Assembly (NCBI RefSeq): GCF_007096355.1 | Contig: NZ_VKDF01000004.1 | Location: 496,357 to 560,356, forward strand | Reading direction: 5' to 3' | DNA: 64,000 bases | Source: Paracoccus sp. M683 | Lineage (GTDB): Bacteria; Pseudomonadota; Alphaproteobacteria; Rhodobacterales; Rhodobacteraceae | Part shown: one piece after another, positions 1-8,193 of the stretch | Layout: the number at the start of each line of letters is the position of its first letter | How positions within the stretch are numbered: the stretch's first letter is position 1 | Program-made: the position numbers and the translations under genes | The notes under the pieces: model-generated | The model's database searches: none | What the model saw: only the letters and a program-made list of their open reading frames with translations | Told to the model about the DNA's origin: nothing

Positions 1-737
1 ACCATCCCGATGACGGGCGCATTGCCCCGCATCATCACCGTCGCGGGCAATTGATTTCGGGCACGACGGGGCTTTTGGTGCTGTCTGCGCCTGACGGCAC
101 CTGGATCATGCCGCCGCAGCGAGGTCTGTGGATCCCGCCTGGGGTAACCCACAATGTCCGCATGGTGGGGGCGGTCAGCATGCAAAGCCTTTACATCGAG
201 CCCGAGGCCGCGCGTGGGATGCCGGATCATTGTCAGGTCGTCGAAATCTCGGGCTTCATGCGTGGCCTGATTGTCGAGGCACTGGATCTGCCGTTGGAAT
301 ACGATCTTGACGGCCGGTCCGGGGCGCTGATGGCGCTTCTGGGCTATGAAATGGAACGCCTGCCGGCCTTGCCGCTGTCTCTGCCCTATCCGCGCGACGA
401 CCGCCTGGCTGATGCCTGCCAGCGGTTCATGCGCCACCCCAATATCCACGAGACCATTGATGACTGGGCCACCCTGCTGGGTATGAGCCGGCGCGCCTTT
501 ACCCGCTTCTTTCGCAAGGAAACCGGTCTCAGCTTTGTTGCCTGGCGGCAGCAAGCCTGCCTGCTGTCGGCGCTGCCGCATCTGGCTGGCGGGCGGGCGG
601 TCACGGCGGTCGCGATGGATCTGGGATATGAAAATCCGGCCGCCTTTACCATCATGTTCAAAAAGGCCTTCGGCGCGGCACCGCGCGCCTATCTGGGGCT
701 GGGCGCAAAATCGGCCGGGGATGGGAACCGGGCCTAG
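1..737 (+). CDS. AraC-family transcriptional regulator, 5' end outside the window
   Basis: A cupin-type sensor domain is followed by a C-terminal AraC helix-turn-helix domain (roughly the last 100 residues, with a GMSRRAFTRFFRKETG recognition region and a second HTH ending near FKKAFGAAPRAYL). The frame is already open at base 3 and reads HHHRRGQLISG before the TTG at 51. HxHxxGQL is the usual N-terminal cupin motif of this subfamily, so the gene starts upstream of the window and TTG 51 is not the start. It ends with TAG at 735-737. It probably regulates a nearby transporter or enzyme gene left of the window, but no target is visible. Confidence 0.85.
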   Translation, partial: HPDDGRIAPHHHRRGQLISGTTGLLVLSAPDGTWIMPPQRGLWIPPGVTHNVRMVGAVSMQSLYIEPEAARGMPDHCQVVEISGFMRGLIVEALDLPLEYDLDGRSGALMALLGYEMERLPALPLSLPYPRDDRLADACQRFMRHPNIHETIDDWATLLGMSRRAFTRFFRKETGLSFVAWRQQACLLSALPHLAGGRAVTAVAMDLGYENPAAFTIMFKKAFGAAPRAYLGLGAKSAGDGNRA

Positions 738-874
738 CCATCATTGGCCGCGCGGGTGGTCGGCTGGCGGAAAAGGATGCGCGATCCGCCCCGTGCCAAA
801 TCGCCGCTTTCCTCTGGCGCGGCGATCCACTATGCCCTTCAGCGGCAAATTCCTGACCGAAGGGGGCTTTTCTC

Positions 875-2167
875 ATGGCCAATGTGGTGGTTGTCGGCGC
901 GCAATGGGGCGACGAGGGCAAGGGCAAGATCGTCGACTGGCTGAGCGAGCGCGCCGATGTGATCGCGCGCTTTCAGGGTGGCCATAACGCCGGGCACACG
1001 CTGGTCATCGGCGGCCAGGTCTACAAGCTGAATGCGCTGCCCTCGGGCGTGGTGCGGGGCGGCAAGCTGTCGGTCATCGGCAATGGCGTGGTGCTGGACC
1101 CCTGGCATCTGGTCAAGGAAATCGCCGCGATCCGCGAACAGGGCGTGGAAATCACCCCCGAGAACCTGATGGTGGCCGAGAACACGCCGCTGATCCTGCC
1201 TTTCCATGGCGAACTTGACCGCGCACGCGAGGCACAGAACAGCCTGGCCCGCATCGGCACCACCGGTCGCGGCATCGGCCCGGCCTATGAGGACAAGGTG
1301 GGCCGCCGCGTCGTGCGCGTGGCCGATCTGGCCGATGACGATACGCTGCAACTGCGGGTCGACCGTGCGCTGGTCCATCACAACGCGCTGCGTGCCGGCC
1401 TGGGGCTGGAACCGATCGACCGCGAACCGCTGCTGGACAGCCTGCGCGCCATCGCGCCGCAGATCCTGCAATATGCGGCCCCCGTCTGGAAGGTGATGAA
1501 CGAGGCCCGCCGCGCCGGCAAGCGCATCCTGTTCGAAGGCGCGCAAGGCTCGCTGCTGGATATCGACTTCGGCACCTATCCCTATGTGACCTCGTCCAAT
1601 GTGATCGCGGGGCAGGCGGCCACCGGCACTGGCATGGGGCCGGGTTCGGTGGATTTCGTGCTGGGCATCGTCAAGGCCTATACCACCCGCGTGGGCGAAG
1701 GCCCTTTCCCGACCGAGCTGCATGACGAGATCGGCCAGCGTCTTGGCGAACGCGGCCGCGAGTTCGGCACCGTCACCGGGCGCAAGCGGCGCTGTGGCTG
1801 GTTTGACGCGGTGCTGGTGCGCCAGACCTGCGCGATTTCGGGTGTCAGCGGCATCTCGCTGACCAAGCTGGACGTGCTGGACGGGTTCGATACGCTGAAG
1901 ATCTGCGTGGGCTATGAAATCGACGGGCAGACCTATGACTACCTGCCCACGGCCGCGGCCCTGCAAGCCAAGGTGACCCCGATCTATGAGGAAATGCCCG
2001 GCTGGCAGGAATCGACCGCAGGCGCGCGCAGCTGGGCCGAATTGCCGGCCGAGGCGATCAAATATGTCCGCCGGATCGAAGAGCTTATTCAATGCCCTGT
2101 CGCGCTGCTGTCGACCAGCCCCGAGCGCGACGATACGATCCTTGTGACCGATCCCTTCGCGGATTGA
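875..2167 (+). CDS. purA: Adenylosuccinate synthase
   Basis: This enzyme catalyses the GTP-dependent joining of IMP and aspartate, the first committed step to AMP. At 430 aa it has normal length. The N-terminal [11 protein letters not shown] loop holds the catalytic Asp and the phosphate-binding Gly/Lys residues, and GGHNAGHT carries the catalytic His. [14 protein letters not shown] and [22 protein letters not shown] are further family signatures. The ATG start follows a G-rich stretch (GAAGGGGG) at ordinary spacing. The next gene starts four bases after the stop, so the two are probably cotranscribed. Confidence 0.97.
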   Translation: MANVVVVGAQWGDEGKGKIVDWLSERADVIARFQGGHNAGHTLVIGGQVYKLNALPSGVVRGGKLSVIGNGVVLDPWHLVKEIAAIREQGVEITPENLMVAENTPLILPFHGELDRAREAQNSLARIGTTGRGIGPAYEDKVGRRVVRVADLADDDTLQLRVDRALVHHNALRAGLGLEPIDREPLLDSLRAIAPQILQYAAPVWKVMNEARRAGKRILFEGAQGSLLDIDFGTYPYVTSSNVIAGQAATGTGMGPGSVDFVLGIVKAYTTRVGEGPFPTELHDEIGQRLGERGREFGTVTGRKRRCGWFDAVLVRQTCAISGVSGISLTKLDVLDGFDTLKICVGYEIDGQTYDYLPTAAALQAKVTPIYEEMPGWQESTAGARSWAELPAEAIKYVRRIEELIQCPVALLSTSPERDDTILVTDPFAD

Positions 2168-2171
2168 CATC

Positions 2172-2771
2172 TTGCAGGTCTTGCTGATCGACGGCCATCC
2201 CGATGCGAACCGCCTGACGGCGCATCTGCTGGATGTCTATCAGCAGGCTCTGCCAGCGGGGGCCCAAGTGTCGCGGATTGCCATTCGTGATCTGGATTTC
2301 AATCCCGACCTGTCGCGCGGCTATGAAGAAGTGCCGCCACTGGAACCCGATCTGGCGCGCGTGCTGGAACTGGTCGAGGGTTGCGACCATCTGGTCCTGG
2401 GCTTTCCGCTGTGGTGGGGGGCGGAGCCCGCGCGCTTCAAGGGCTTTTGGGATCGCATCCTGCTGCCGCGCCGCGCCTTTCGCTATCACAAGGATGATCC
2501 CTGGTGGGACCGGTTGCTTCGGGGCCGCTCGGCCGATGTGATCGTCACCATGGATACGCCGCCGCCCTATCTGCGGCTGGCCTATTTCGATCCGGTGGGC
2601 TGGCGCTATCGCCGGCAGGTGCTGGGTTTCGTTGGCTTCCGCCCGATCCGCATGGCCTATTTCGGGATGGTCAGGCGCGGCGGTGTGGACCGCAATATCG
2701 AGAAGTGGCGTGCCCGGCTGCGCAAGCTTGCCGGCGGCGCACAGGGACTGAAACGCAAGGACAAGATCTGA
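2172..2771 (+). CDS. NAD(P)H quinone oxidoreductase-like flavoprotein (flavodoxin fold)
   Basis: A 199-aa protein of the NQO1/MdaB flavodoxin-like family, FMN- or FAD-dependent, expected to reduce quinones with NAD(P)H in the cytoplasm. It opens with the flavin-phosphate loop LIDGHPDANRLT and carries the family motif FPLWWGAEPARFKGFWDR near residue 80. The start is TTG at 2172, four bases after the purA stop and without a strong ribosome-binding site, so translation is probably coupled to purA. It overlaps the next gene by one base (TGATG). The physiological substrate cannot be read from sequence. Confidence 0.8.
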   Translation: MQVLLIDGHPDANRLTAHLLDVYQQALPAGAQVSRIAIRDLDFNPDLSRGYEEVPPLEPDLARVLELVEGCDHLVLGFPLWWGAEPARFKGFWDRILLPRRAFRYHKDDPWWDRLLRGRSADVIVTMDTPPPYLRLAYFDPVGWRYRRQVLGFVGFRPIRMAYFGMVRRGGVDRNIEKWRARLRKLAGGAQGLKRKDKI

Positions 2772-2986
2772 TGGACCTGAAAACCCGCAAGCGCCTGTCG
2801 ATCCTGATCCTTGTGATTGGTCTGCCGGGCTATATCGCGATTGCTTGGATGGTGCTGGGCTGGCTTGGCGACCGCTATGGCCGCCTGCCGGTTCTGGTGG
2901 AACTGCTGGTGATCGTGGTGCTGGGGATCATCTGGATCCTGCCCTTCAAGCGGGTGTTCACCGGCATCGGCAAGGGCGACGAGTGA
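2771..2986 (+). CDS. DUF2842 small membrane protein
   Basis: A 71-aa protein with two hydrophobic segments (about residues 10-32 and 40-60), a short charged N-terminus and a conserved-looking WILPFKRVFTGIGKGD end. It matches the pattern of the DUF2842 family, common in alphaproteobacteria and of unknown role. The start ATG shares one base with the preceding stop. It overlaps the thiamine diphosphokinase gene by four bases (GTGA), so it is embedded in a translationally coupled run. It would be an inner-membrane protein. Confidence 0.8.
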   Translation: MDLKTRKRLSILILVIGLPGYIAIAWMVLGWLGDRYGRLPVLVELLVIVVLGIIWILPFKRVFTGIGKGDE

Positions 2987-3642
2987 GCGAGCCGCTTGTC
3001 ACCAGTGCCGGCGGGGTCACGCTGATCGGCGGCGGTGCGCTGGAGCCTGACGATCTGGAACAGGCGCTGGCCGCAGCGCCCCTTCTGGTCGCTGCCGATG
3101 GCGGTGCCGATCAGGCGCTGGATCGTGGCTATCGGCCCGCCGCCGTGATCGGTGATTTCGACTCGCTGTCCGTGGCCGGTCGCGCGGCCTTGCCGCCAGA
3201 GGTGTTGCATCGTGTTGCCGAACAGGACAGCACCGATTTCCAGAAATGCCTGACCCGGATCGCTGCGCCCTTCGTCATCGCCATCGGCTTTTCCGGCCGC
3301 CGTCTGGACCATACGCTTGCCGCGCTGAATGTCATGGCGCGGCTGCCCGCGCCGAATGTCATCCTGATCGCGGCCGAGGATATCGTCTTTCTCTGCCCGC
3401 CGCGATTGGCGCTGGACCTGCCTGACGGTGCGCGCCTGTCGCTTTTCCCGATGGGGCCCGCGCGGGGCAGCAGCGAGGGGTTGGAATGGCCCATCGACGG
3501 CCTGGCCTTTACCCCGGACGGGCGCAGCGGCACCTCGAACCGGGTGACGGGGCCGGTGCGTCTGGCGATCGAGGGGCCGATGCTGGTGATGCTGCCGCGC
3601 GAGGCGCTGGCGGCGGCGATGGCCGGACTGGGATTGCAATAG
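2983..3642 (+). CDS. Thiamine diphosphokinase
   Basis: This enzyme converts thiamine and ATP to thiamine diphosphate. The 219-aa protein has the family signatures LVAADGGADQALDRGYRPAAVIGDFDSL (substrate and Mg site) and EQDSTDFQKCL (the D-x-T-D-x-x-K motif) in the catalytic half, then IGFSGRRLDHTLAALN, and a beta-rich C-terminal domain ending SNRVTGPVRLAIEGPMLVML. The GTG start at 2983 overlaps the preceding stop by four bases. An upstream in-frame ATG at 2845 lies inside the DUF2842 gene and is unlikely. Confidence 0.9.
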   Translation: MSEPLVTSAGGVTLIGGGALEPDDLEQALAAAPLLVAADGGADQALDRGYRPAAVIGDFDSLSVAGRAALPPEVLHRVAEQDSTDFQKCLTRIAAPFVIAIGFSGRRLDHTLAALNVMARLPAPNVILIAAEDIVFLCPPRLALDLPDGARLSLFPMGPARGSSEGLEWPIDGLAFTPDGRSGTSNRVTGPVRLAIEGPMLVMLPREALAAAMAGLGLQ

Positions 3643-3737
3643 CGCGCCCGATCACAGAGCCGCGCGCCAGGTTGTCCGGCGCCCGGCAATAGCGTATCTG
3701 CTGCTGCGAAACCCGGCCCCATACCCCCGAGGTCCCG

Positions 3738-4871
3738 ATGACCCATAACCCGATCCGCCCCTGGCGCAATATCGAACGTCGCAAGTCGCGGCAGATCATG
3801 GTGGGCCGCGTCCCCGTGGGCGGCGATGCGCCGATCAGCGTGCAGACCATGACCAATACCGATGGCACCGACGTGCGCGCCACGCTGGCCCAGGTCATCG
3901 CTGCTGCCGAGGCCGGGGCCGATATCGTCCGCATCAGTGCCCCCGATCAGGCCACCACGCAGGCGCTGCGCGAGATTTGCCGCGAAAGCCCGGTTCCGAT
4001 CGTGGCCGACATCCATTTCCACTATAAACGCGCCATCGAGGCCGCCGAGGCCGGTGCCGCCTGCCTGCGCATCAATCCCGGCAATATCGGCGATGCCGCC
4101 CGCGTGCGCGAGGTAATCAAGGCCGCCCGCGATCACGGCTGTTCGATGCGGATCGGCGTCAATGCCGGCAGCCTTGAAAAGCACCTGCTGGAAAAATACG
4201 GCGAGCCTTGCCCCGATGCGATGGTCGAAAGCGGGCTGGATCACATCAAGATCCTGCAAGACAACGACTTCCACGAATTCAAGATCAGCGTGAAGGCCAG
4301 CGACGTGTTCCTTGCCGCCGCTGCCTATCAGCAACTGGCCGAGGCGACCGACGCGCCCATCCATCTGGGCATCACCGAGGCCGGCGGTTTCGTCGGCGGC
4401 ACGGTCAAATCGGCGATCGGTCTTGGCAACCTTTTGTGGTCGGGCATTGGCGACACCATCCGCGTCAGCCTGTCGGCCGATCCGGTGCAAGAGGTCAAGG
4501 TCGGCTTCGAGATCCTGAAATCCCTTGGCCTGCGGACGCGGGGCGTGCAGATCATTTCCTGCCCCAGTTGCGCGCGTCAGGGCTTTGACGTGATCAAGAC
4601 CGTCGAGGCGCTGGAACAGCGGCTGGAACATATCAAGCAGCCGATCAGCCTTTCCATCATCGGCTGCGTGGTGAACGGGCCGGGCGAGGCGCTGATGACC
4701 GATATCGGCTTTACCGGCGGCGGGGCGGGCTCTGGCATGGTCTATCTGGCCGGCAAACAGGCCCATAAGATGAGCAATGCGCAGATGATCGACCAGATCG
4801 TCGAACTGGTCGAAGCCCGCGCCGAAAAGCTGGAGGCCGACGCCGCACTGGCCGCCAAGGCCGCGGAATGA
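3738..4871 (+). CDS. ispG: 4-hydroxy-3-methylbut-2-enyl diphosphate synthase (flavodoxin)
   Basis: The penultimate enzyme of the MEP isoprenoid pathway, a 4Fe-4S reductase. At 377 aa it has the single-TIM-barrel bacterial form, without the plant insertion. The N-terminal part contains the [18 protein letters not shown] and [13 protein letters not shown] stretches. The cluster cysteines are in CPSCARQ and near the C-terminus in [12 protein letters not shown]. The ATG follows GAGG at good spacing. The gene stands alone between thiamine diphosphokinase and the amine oxidase unit. Confidence 0.97.
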   Translation: MTHNPIRPWRNIERRKSRQIMVGRVPVGGDAPISVQTMTNTDGTDVRATLAQVIAAAEAGADIVRISAPDQATTQALREICRESPVPIVADIHFHYKRAIEAAEAGAACLRINPGNIGDAARVREVIKAARDHGCSMRIGVNAGSLEKHLLEKYGEPCPDAMVESGLDHIKILQDNDFHEFKISVKASDVFLAAAAYQQLAEATDAPIHLGITEAGGFVGGTVKSAIGLGNLLWSGIGDTIRVSLSADPVQEVKVGFEILKSLGLRTRGVQIISCPSCARQGFDVIKTVEALEQRLEHIKQPISLSIIGCVVNGPGEALMTDIGFTGGGAGSGMVYLAGKQAHKMSNAQMIDQIVELVEARAEKLEADAALAAKAAE

Positions 4872-4951
4872 CAGGAAAACCAGGGCCGGTTGGCCTGCCC
4901 TGACATGGGGCGCGCGGTCGTTTGCGGACCGTGCAGGTTTATTCAGCTTGC

Positions 4952-4968
4952 GGTGGAACCGTTCCACC
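4952..4968. promoter_or_regulatory. Palindromic operator candidate upstream of the amine oxidase gene
   Basis: GGTGGAACCGTTCCACC is a perfect dyad of two 8-base arms around one central C. It lies 52 bases before the amine oxidase ATG, in a 149-base intergenic region. The core TGGAAC/GTTCCA resembles operators of LacI-type repressors, though those usually have an even centre. A weak promoter (TACAAT at 4993-4998) follows. Function is inferred. Confidence 0.5.
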
Positions 4969-5020
4969 CACAGTCCCGTTGGCCTTATCCAATACAATAC
5001 AAATCGCGGAGGGACTTGCC

Positions 5021-6604
5021 ATGTCACCATTTGGCACCATGTCGCGGCGCAACCTGTTGACCCTGATCGGGGCCACCGCCGGCAGCGCCGCCATGCTTCG
5101 CGCCATGACCACGATGGGTCATGCGCAGGAAAGCGACTATAAGCCGGTCAAGCTGGAAGGCGATCCGAATGGCGCAAGCGTCGTCATTCTGGGCGCGGGT
5201 CTTGCCGGCATGACCGCTGCGCTGGAATTGCGTGACGCGGGCTATAACGTCACCATCCTGGAATATCAGAACCGCGCCGGCGGCCGCTGCATGACCCTGC
5301 GCGGCGGTGACGAGGTGCATGAGATGGGCGGCTTTACCCAGAAGGTCGGCTTTTCCGAGGGGCAATATCTGAATAACGGCCCCTGGCGCATCCCGCATCA
5401 CCATCAGGGCGTGATCCATTACTGCCAACGCCTCGGTGTCGAATTGCAGCCCTTCGTTCAGCAGAATGACAGCGCCTATCTGCATTCGCAGACCTCTTTC
5501 GACGGCAAGCCGCAGCGCTTTTCCTGGGTCAAGAACGACTATCTGGGCAATGTCACCGAATTGCTGGCCAAGGCGGTCAATGCCGGCTCGCTGGATGATG
5601 AGGTGACGGGCGAGGTCAAGGACATGCTGCTGGAAAGCCTGCGTGCCTATGGCGCGCTGGACGGCGACATGCGTTACGCCAGCAATCTGGCGACCTCGAA
5701 TTTCCGCGATTATGCCAAGCCCCCCGGAGGCGGGCTGACGGGCGCGCCGGAACCCTCGGTGCCGATCGGGCGCGACGATCTTCTGCGCTCGGGCTTGTGG
5801 GAATATCTGCGCGAACATGACACGTTCGAACATCACGCCGCGCTGTTCCAGCCGGTCGGCGGCATGGACATGATCGCCAAAGGCTTCGAGGCCGAGGTGG
5901 GCAGCCTGATCACATTTGACGCCCGCGTCACCCGTATCGCGCAAAGCGAGACCGGCGTGACCATCGACTATGAAAGCGCCTCGGGCACGGGGCAGGGCGG
6001 CAGCGTGACGGCCGATTACTGCGTCTGCACCATCCCCTTCTCGGTTCTGGGGCAGATCGACGCCGACCTGTCATCCGACCTTCAAAACGCGGTCGACGGC
6101 ATGTGGTATTACGAAGGCTTCAAGGCCGGTCTGGAAATGAAGCGCCGCTTCTGGGAACAGGACGAACAGATCTATGGCGGCATCACCTTTACCGACCTGC
6201 CCATCGGCCAGATCAGCTATCCCTCGGCCAATATGATGAGTGCGGGGCCGGGCACACTTCTGGCGGCCTATCGTTTCGGCAAGCAGGCCTACGAGCTGTC
6301 GGCCCTGACCCCCGAACAGCGGATCGAGCGTTGCCTGGCCGATGGCGAAAAGATCCACGGTCCGGCCTATCGGCAGGAATTTGTGGCCGGCGCAAGTTGG
6401 GCCTGGCACCGCACATCCTGGACGCTTGGATGTTACGGGCATTGGGACGAATACGGCACGGCTTACGCACAGGCCTGCGCCGTTGATCGCCGGCTGGTCT
6501 GCGCGGGCGAGCACCTGTCCTATCTGCCCGGCTGGCAGGAAGGCGCGATCCTGTCGGCGCTGGACGCCATTACCCGGCTGCATGAACGCGTCATGGCCGG
6601 CTGA
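5021..6604 (+). CDS. Tat-exported flavin amine oxidase / dehydrogenase
   Basis: An FAD enzyme of the amine-oxidase superfamily (monoamine and L-amino-acid oxidases), 527 aa. Residues 8-13 (SRRNLL) and the following hydrophobic stretch ending MGHAQ form a twin-arginine signal, so the folded enzyme should be periplasmic. The FAD-binding ILGAGLAGMTAALELRDAGY lies near residue 57, followed by NRAGGRCMTL. The C-terminal CAGEHLSYLPGWQEGAILSA is the second FAD signature. ATG 5021 was chosen because GCGGAGGGA precedes it; an earlier in-frame ATG lacks such a site and would bury the signal. A c-type cytochrome gene follows 17 bases later, suggesting electrons go to cytochrome rather than to O2. The amine substrate is unknown. 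Confidence 0.85.
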   Translation: MSPFGTMSRRNLLTLIGATAGSAAMLRAMTTMGHAQESDYKPVKLEGDPNGASVVILGAGLAGMTAALELRDAGYNVTILEYQNRAGGRCMTLRGGDEVHEMGGFTQKVGFSEGQYLNNGPWRIPHHHQGVIHYCQRLGVELQPFVQQNDSAYLHSQTSFDGKPQRFSWVKNDYLGNVTELLAKAVNAGSLDDEVTGEVKDMLLESLRAYGALDGDMRYASNLATSNFRDYAKPPGGGLTGAPEPSVPIGRDDLLRSGLWEYLREHDTFEHHAALFQPVGGMDMIAKGFEAEVGSLITFDARVTRIAQSETGVTIDYESASGTGQGGSVTADYCVCTIPFSVLGQIDADLSSDLQNAVDGMWYYEGFKAGLEMKRRFWEQDEQIYGGITFTDLPIGQISYPSANMMSAGPGTLLAAYRFGKQAYELSALTPEQRIERCLADGEKIHGPAYRQEFVAGASWAWHRTSWTLGCYGHWDEYGTAYAQACAVDRRLVCAGEHLSYLPGWQEGAILSALDAITRLHERVMAG

Positions 6605-6621
6605 GGAAGGAGAAGATCAAG

Positions 6622-7155
6622 ATGAAACATCACCTGACCCTTCTGGTCGCCCTCGCGCTGGCCACCCCGGCCTTTGCGCAAGAGGCCGCCCCACAGGCCG
6701 ACGCCCCGGCCGAGGCCGAAACCGCCGCTGCGACCGATGCCGCGCCGGATGCGGCAACCCAGGCCGCCGCAGCCCTGACCGACCCGGCCGCGCCCCAGCT
6801 TGATGATCCGGGGCCGCTGGTGGCCTTTACCGATGGCCAGGACATCTATCAGTATCTGTGCCGGACCTGCCACCAATATGATGGCGCGGGGGCATCGGGT
6901 GCGGGCGCCTATCCGGCACTGGCCGGCAATGAGAATCTGGAATTTCCAGATTATCCGGTCATGCTGGTCGTCAACGGGCAAAAGGGCATGCCGCCCTTTG
7001 GCGCGATGCTGTCGGATGAACAGGTGGTTGCCGTCGTGACCTATGTTCAGACCAATTTCGGCAACCAGTATACCGAACATCCCACGGCCGAAACCGTCGC
7101 CGCCGTCCGACCCGAGGATCAGCAGGCCACGGCTGGCGGTTCCGGCGGAAACTGA
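6622..7155 (+). CDS. Secreted c-type cytochrome, partner of the amine oxidase
   Basis: A 177-aa protein with a Sec signal (residues 1-20, cleavage after AFA-Q), then an Ala/Pro/Glu-rich linker of about 50 residues, then a single class I cytochrome c domain with haem site CRTCH near residue 79 and the probable axial Met in KGMPPFG. It starts 17 bases after the amine oxidase stop behind AAGGAGA, so the two form one operon. The natural reading is that it takes electrons from the exported flavoenzyme and passes them to the respiratory chain. The linker may tether or extend the haem domain. Confidence 0.88.
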   Translation: MKHHLTLLVALALATPAFAQEAAPQADAPAEAETAAATDAAPDAATQAAAALTDPAAPQLDDPGPLVAFTDGQDIYQYLCRTCHQYDGAGASGAGAYPALAGNENLEFPDYPVMLVVNGQKGMPPFGAMLSDEQVVAVVTYVQTNFGNQYTEHPTAETVAAVRPEDQQATAGGSGGN

Positions 7156-7165
7156 CCTGTAATTG

Positions 7166-7195
7166 CGGCGCGCCTGTTTCGACCTGCGCGCCGCC
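7166..7195. terminator. Hairpin between convergent genes
   Basis: Nine-base complementary arms (GCGGCGCGC and GCGCGCCGC) separated by 12 bases lie between the convergent cytochrome and DsbA-like genes. There is no T-run on either side, so intrinsic termination is uncertain. It may act as an RNA-end stabiliser. Confidence 0.4.
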
Positions 7196-7206
7196 ACCTG
7201 ATCCGG

Positions 7207-7965
7207 TCAGCCCTCGCTGCCGGATGCGTCCAGACCTTCGCGGATCTTCTGAACCGTCTGTGTCAGACCCGCCTGCGGCACGCCGCGCAGCAATTCCCCG
7301 CCAATGACAAAAGTGGGCGTGCCCTGAATGGCCATCTTCTCGCCCAGCTGATGATTGCTGCGCAGCACATCGCTGACCGCATCGGTATTCATCGCCGCCA
7401 GAACCGCCTCTGCATCGACGCCGATCTCGTCCGCGATCTTTGACAGCGCATCCAGCGTGGCGCCGGCGCGCAGCTCCATCAGCCTGACATGGGCGGCCAT
7501 ATAGGCCTCGTCCCCGGCGATTTGCTTGACCGCGACGGCAAAACGCGACGAGACGTCGCTATCCTGCCCCAGAATTGGAAACTCTTTCAGGATAAAGCGG
7601 ATATTGCCATCGGCCTCGACCAGATCTTGAACCTCCTGATTGAAGCGCCGGCAGACGCCGCAGCGATAGTCGATGAACTCCACCATGGTCAGGTCGCCAT
7701 CGGGATTGCCGCCGACCCAGCTGTAGCCGTCGTTGAAAATCTCGTCGCTGAACTGGCTGACCAGCAGCTTGTCATTCTGCGCCGCATCCGATGCCCGGCG
7801 TTCCTCAAGCACGTTGATCGACTCGATCAGCACCTCGGGATTGGCCATCAGATAGTCACGCACCGCCTCGCCAAAGGCCTGTTTCTCGGTCTCGGTCATG
7901 GCGCTGATGTCAAAGGCCATGACGGGGGTGGCAGTCAGCAGCAGCGCGGCGATCAGGCGTTTCAT
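7207..7965 (-). CDS. DsbA/Com1-like periplasmic thiol-disulfide protein
   Basis: A 252-aa thioredoxin-fold protein with a Sec signal (MKRLIAALLLTATPVMA-F). A helical segment of about 60 residues (TETEKQAFGEAVRDYLMANPEV) resembles the N-terminal arm of Com1/ScsC proteins. The active site is CGVC in FIDYRCGVCRRF, and the cis-Pro loop is GTPTFVIGG. It probably oxidises, isomerises or reduces protein disulfides in the periplasm. The CGVC dipeptide does not by itself decide direction. The start was moved to the ATG at 7965 because it directly precedes the signal peptide and follows AAAGGA; longer in-frame reading adds unrelated sequence. Confidence 0.88.
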   Translation of the reverse strand: MKRLIAALLLTATPVMAFDISAMTETEKQAFGEAVRDYLMANPEVLIESINVLEERRASDAAQNDKLLVSQFSDEIFNDGYSWVGGNPDGDLTMVEFIDYRCGVCRRFNQEVQDLVEADGNIRFILKEFPILGQDSDVSSRFAVAVKQIAGDEAYMAAHVRLMELRAGATLDALSKIADEIGVDAEAVLAAMNTDAVSDVLRSNHQLGEKMAIQGTPTFVIGGELLRGVPQAGLTQTVQKIREGLDASGSEG

Positions 7966-8068
7966 CAGGGGTCCTTTCCTTGTCGCGCGCCACATTAGCC
8001 CCAAGACCCATAATGGCAAGGACACGGCTGCGTGATGATCGGCCCCGATCCAGCCTGCTTTGGTCCGG

Positions 8069-8107
8069 CAAATATCCCACGGGGGTCCGGGGGTGTGAAA
8101 CCCCCGG
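8069..8107 (+). repeat. Short intergenic repeat, copy 1
   Basis: AAATATCC followed by a G-run and a seven-base-pair G/C hairpin (CCGGGGG, 7-base loop, CCCCCGG). The same layout occurs at 17780-17826 and 45464-45497. It lies between the divergent DsbA-like and aminotransferase genes. Confidence 0.7.
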
Positions 8108-8193
8108 CCATCGCGGGACGCAAAAGAGGGTGGAGCGGCGGCCGCCCCCGCGCTAGAACATCCGCCAAACAAGCAAGAAGACGGGCAGAGCGG

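Noticed and set aside
51..737. TTG at 51 as the start of the AraC regulator
   Set aside because: The frame is open back to base 3 and encodes a conserved HHHRRGQL cupin motif before it, so the gene is truncated by the window edge.
839..2170. A 443-codon open frame antisense to purA
   Set aside because: It is a GC-rich shadow of purA, with His/Gln/Arg/Gly-rich composition and no recognisable domain.
3129..5030. A 633-codon minus-strand open frame across ispG
   Set aside because: It runs through two convincing plus-strand genes and has shadow-type composition.
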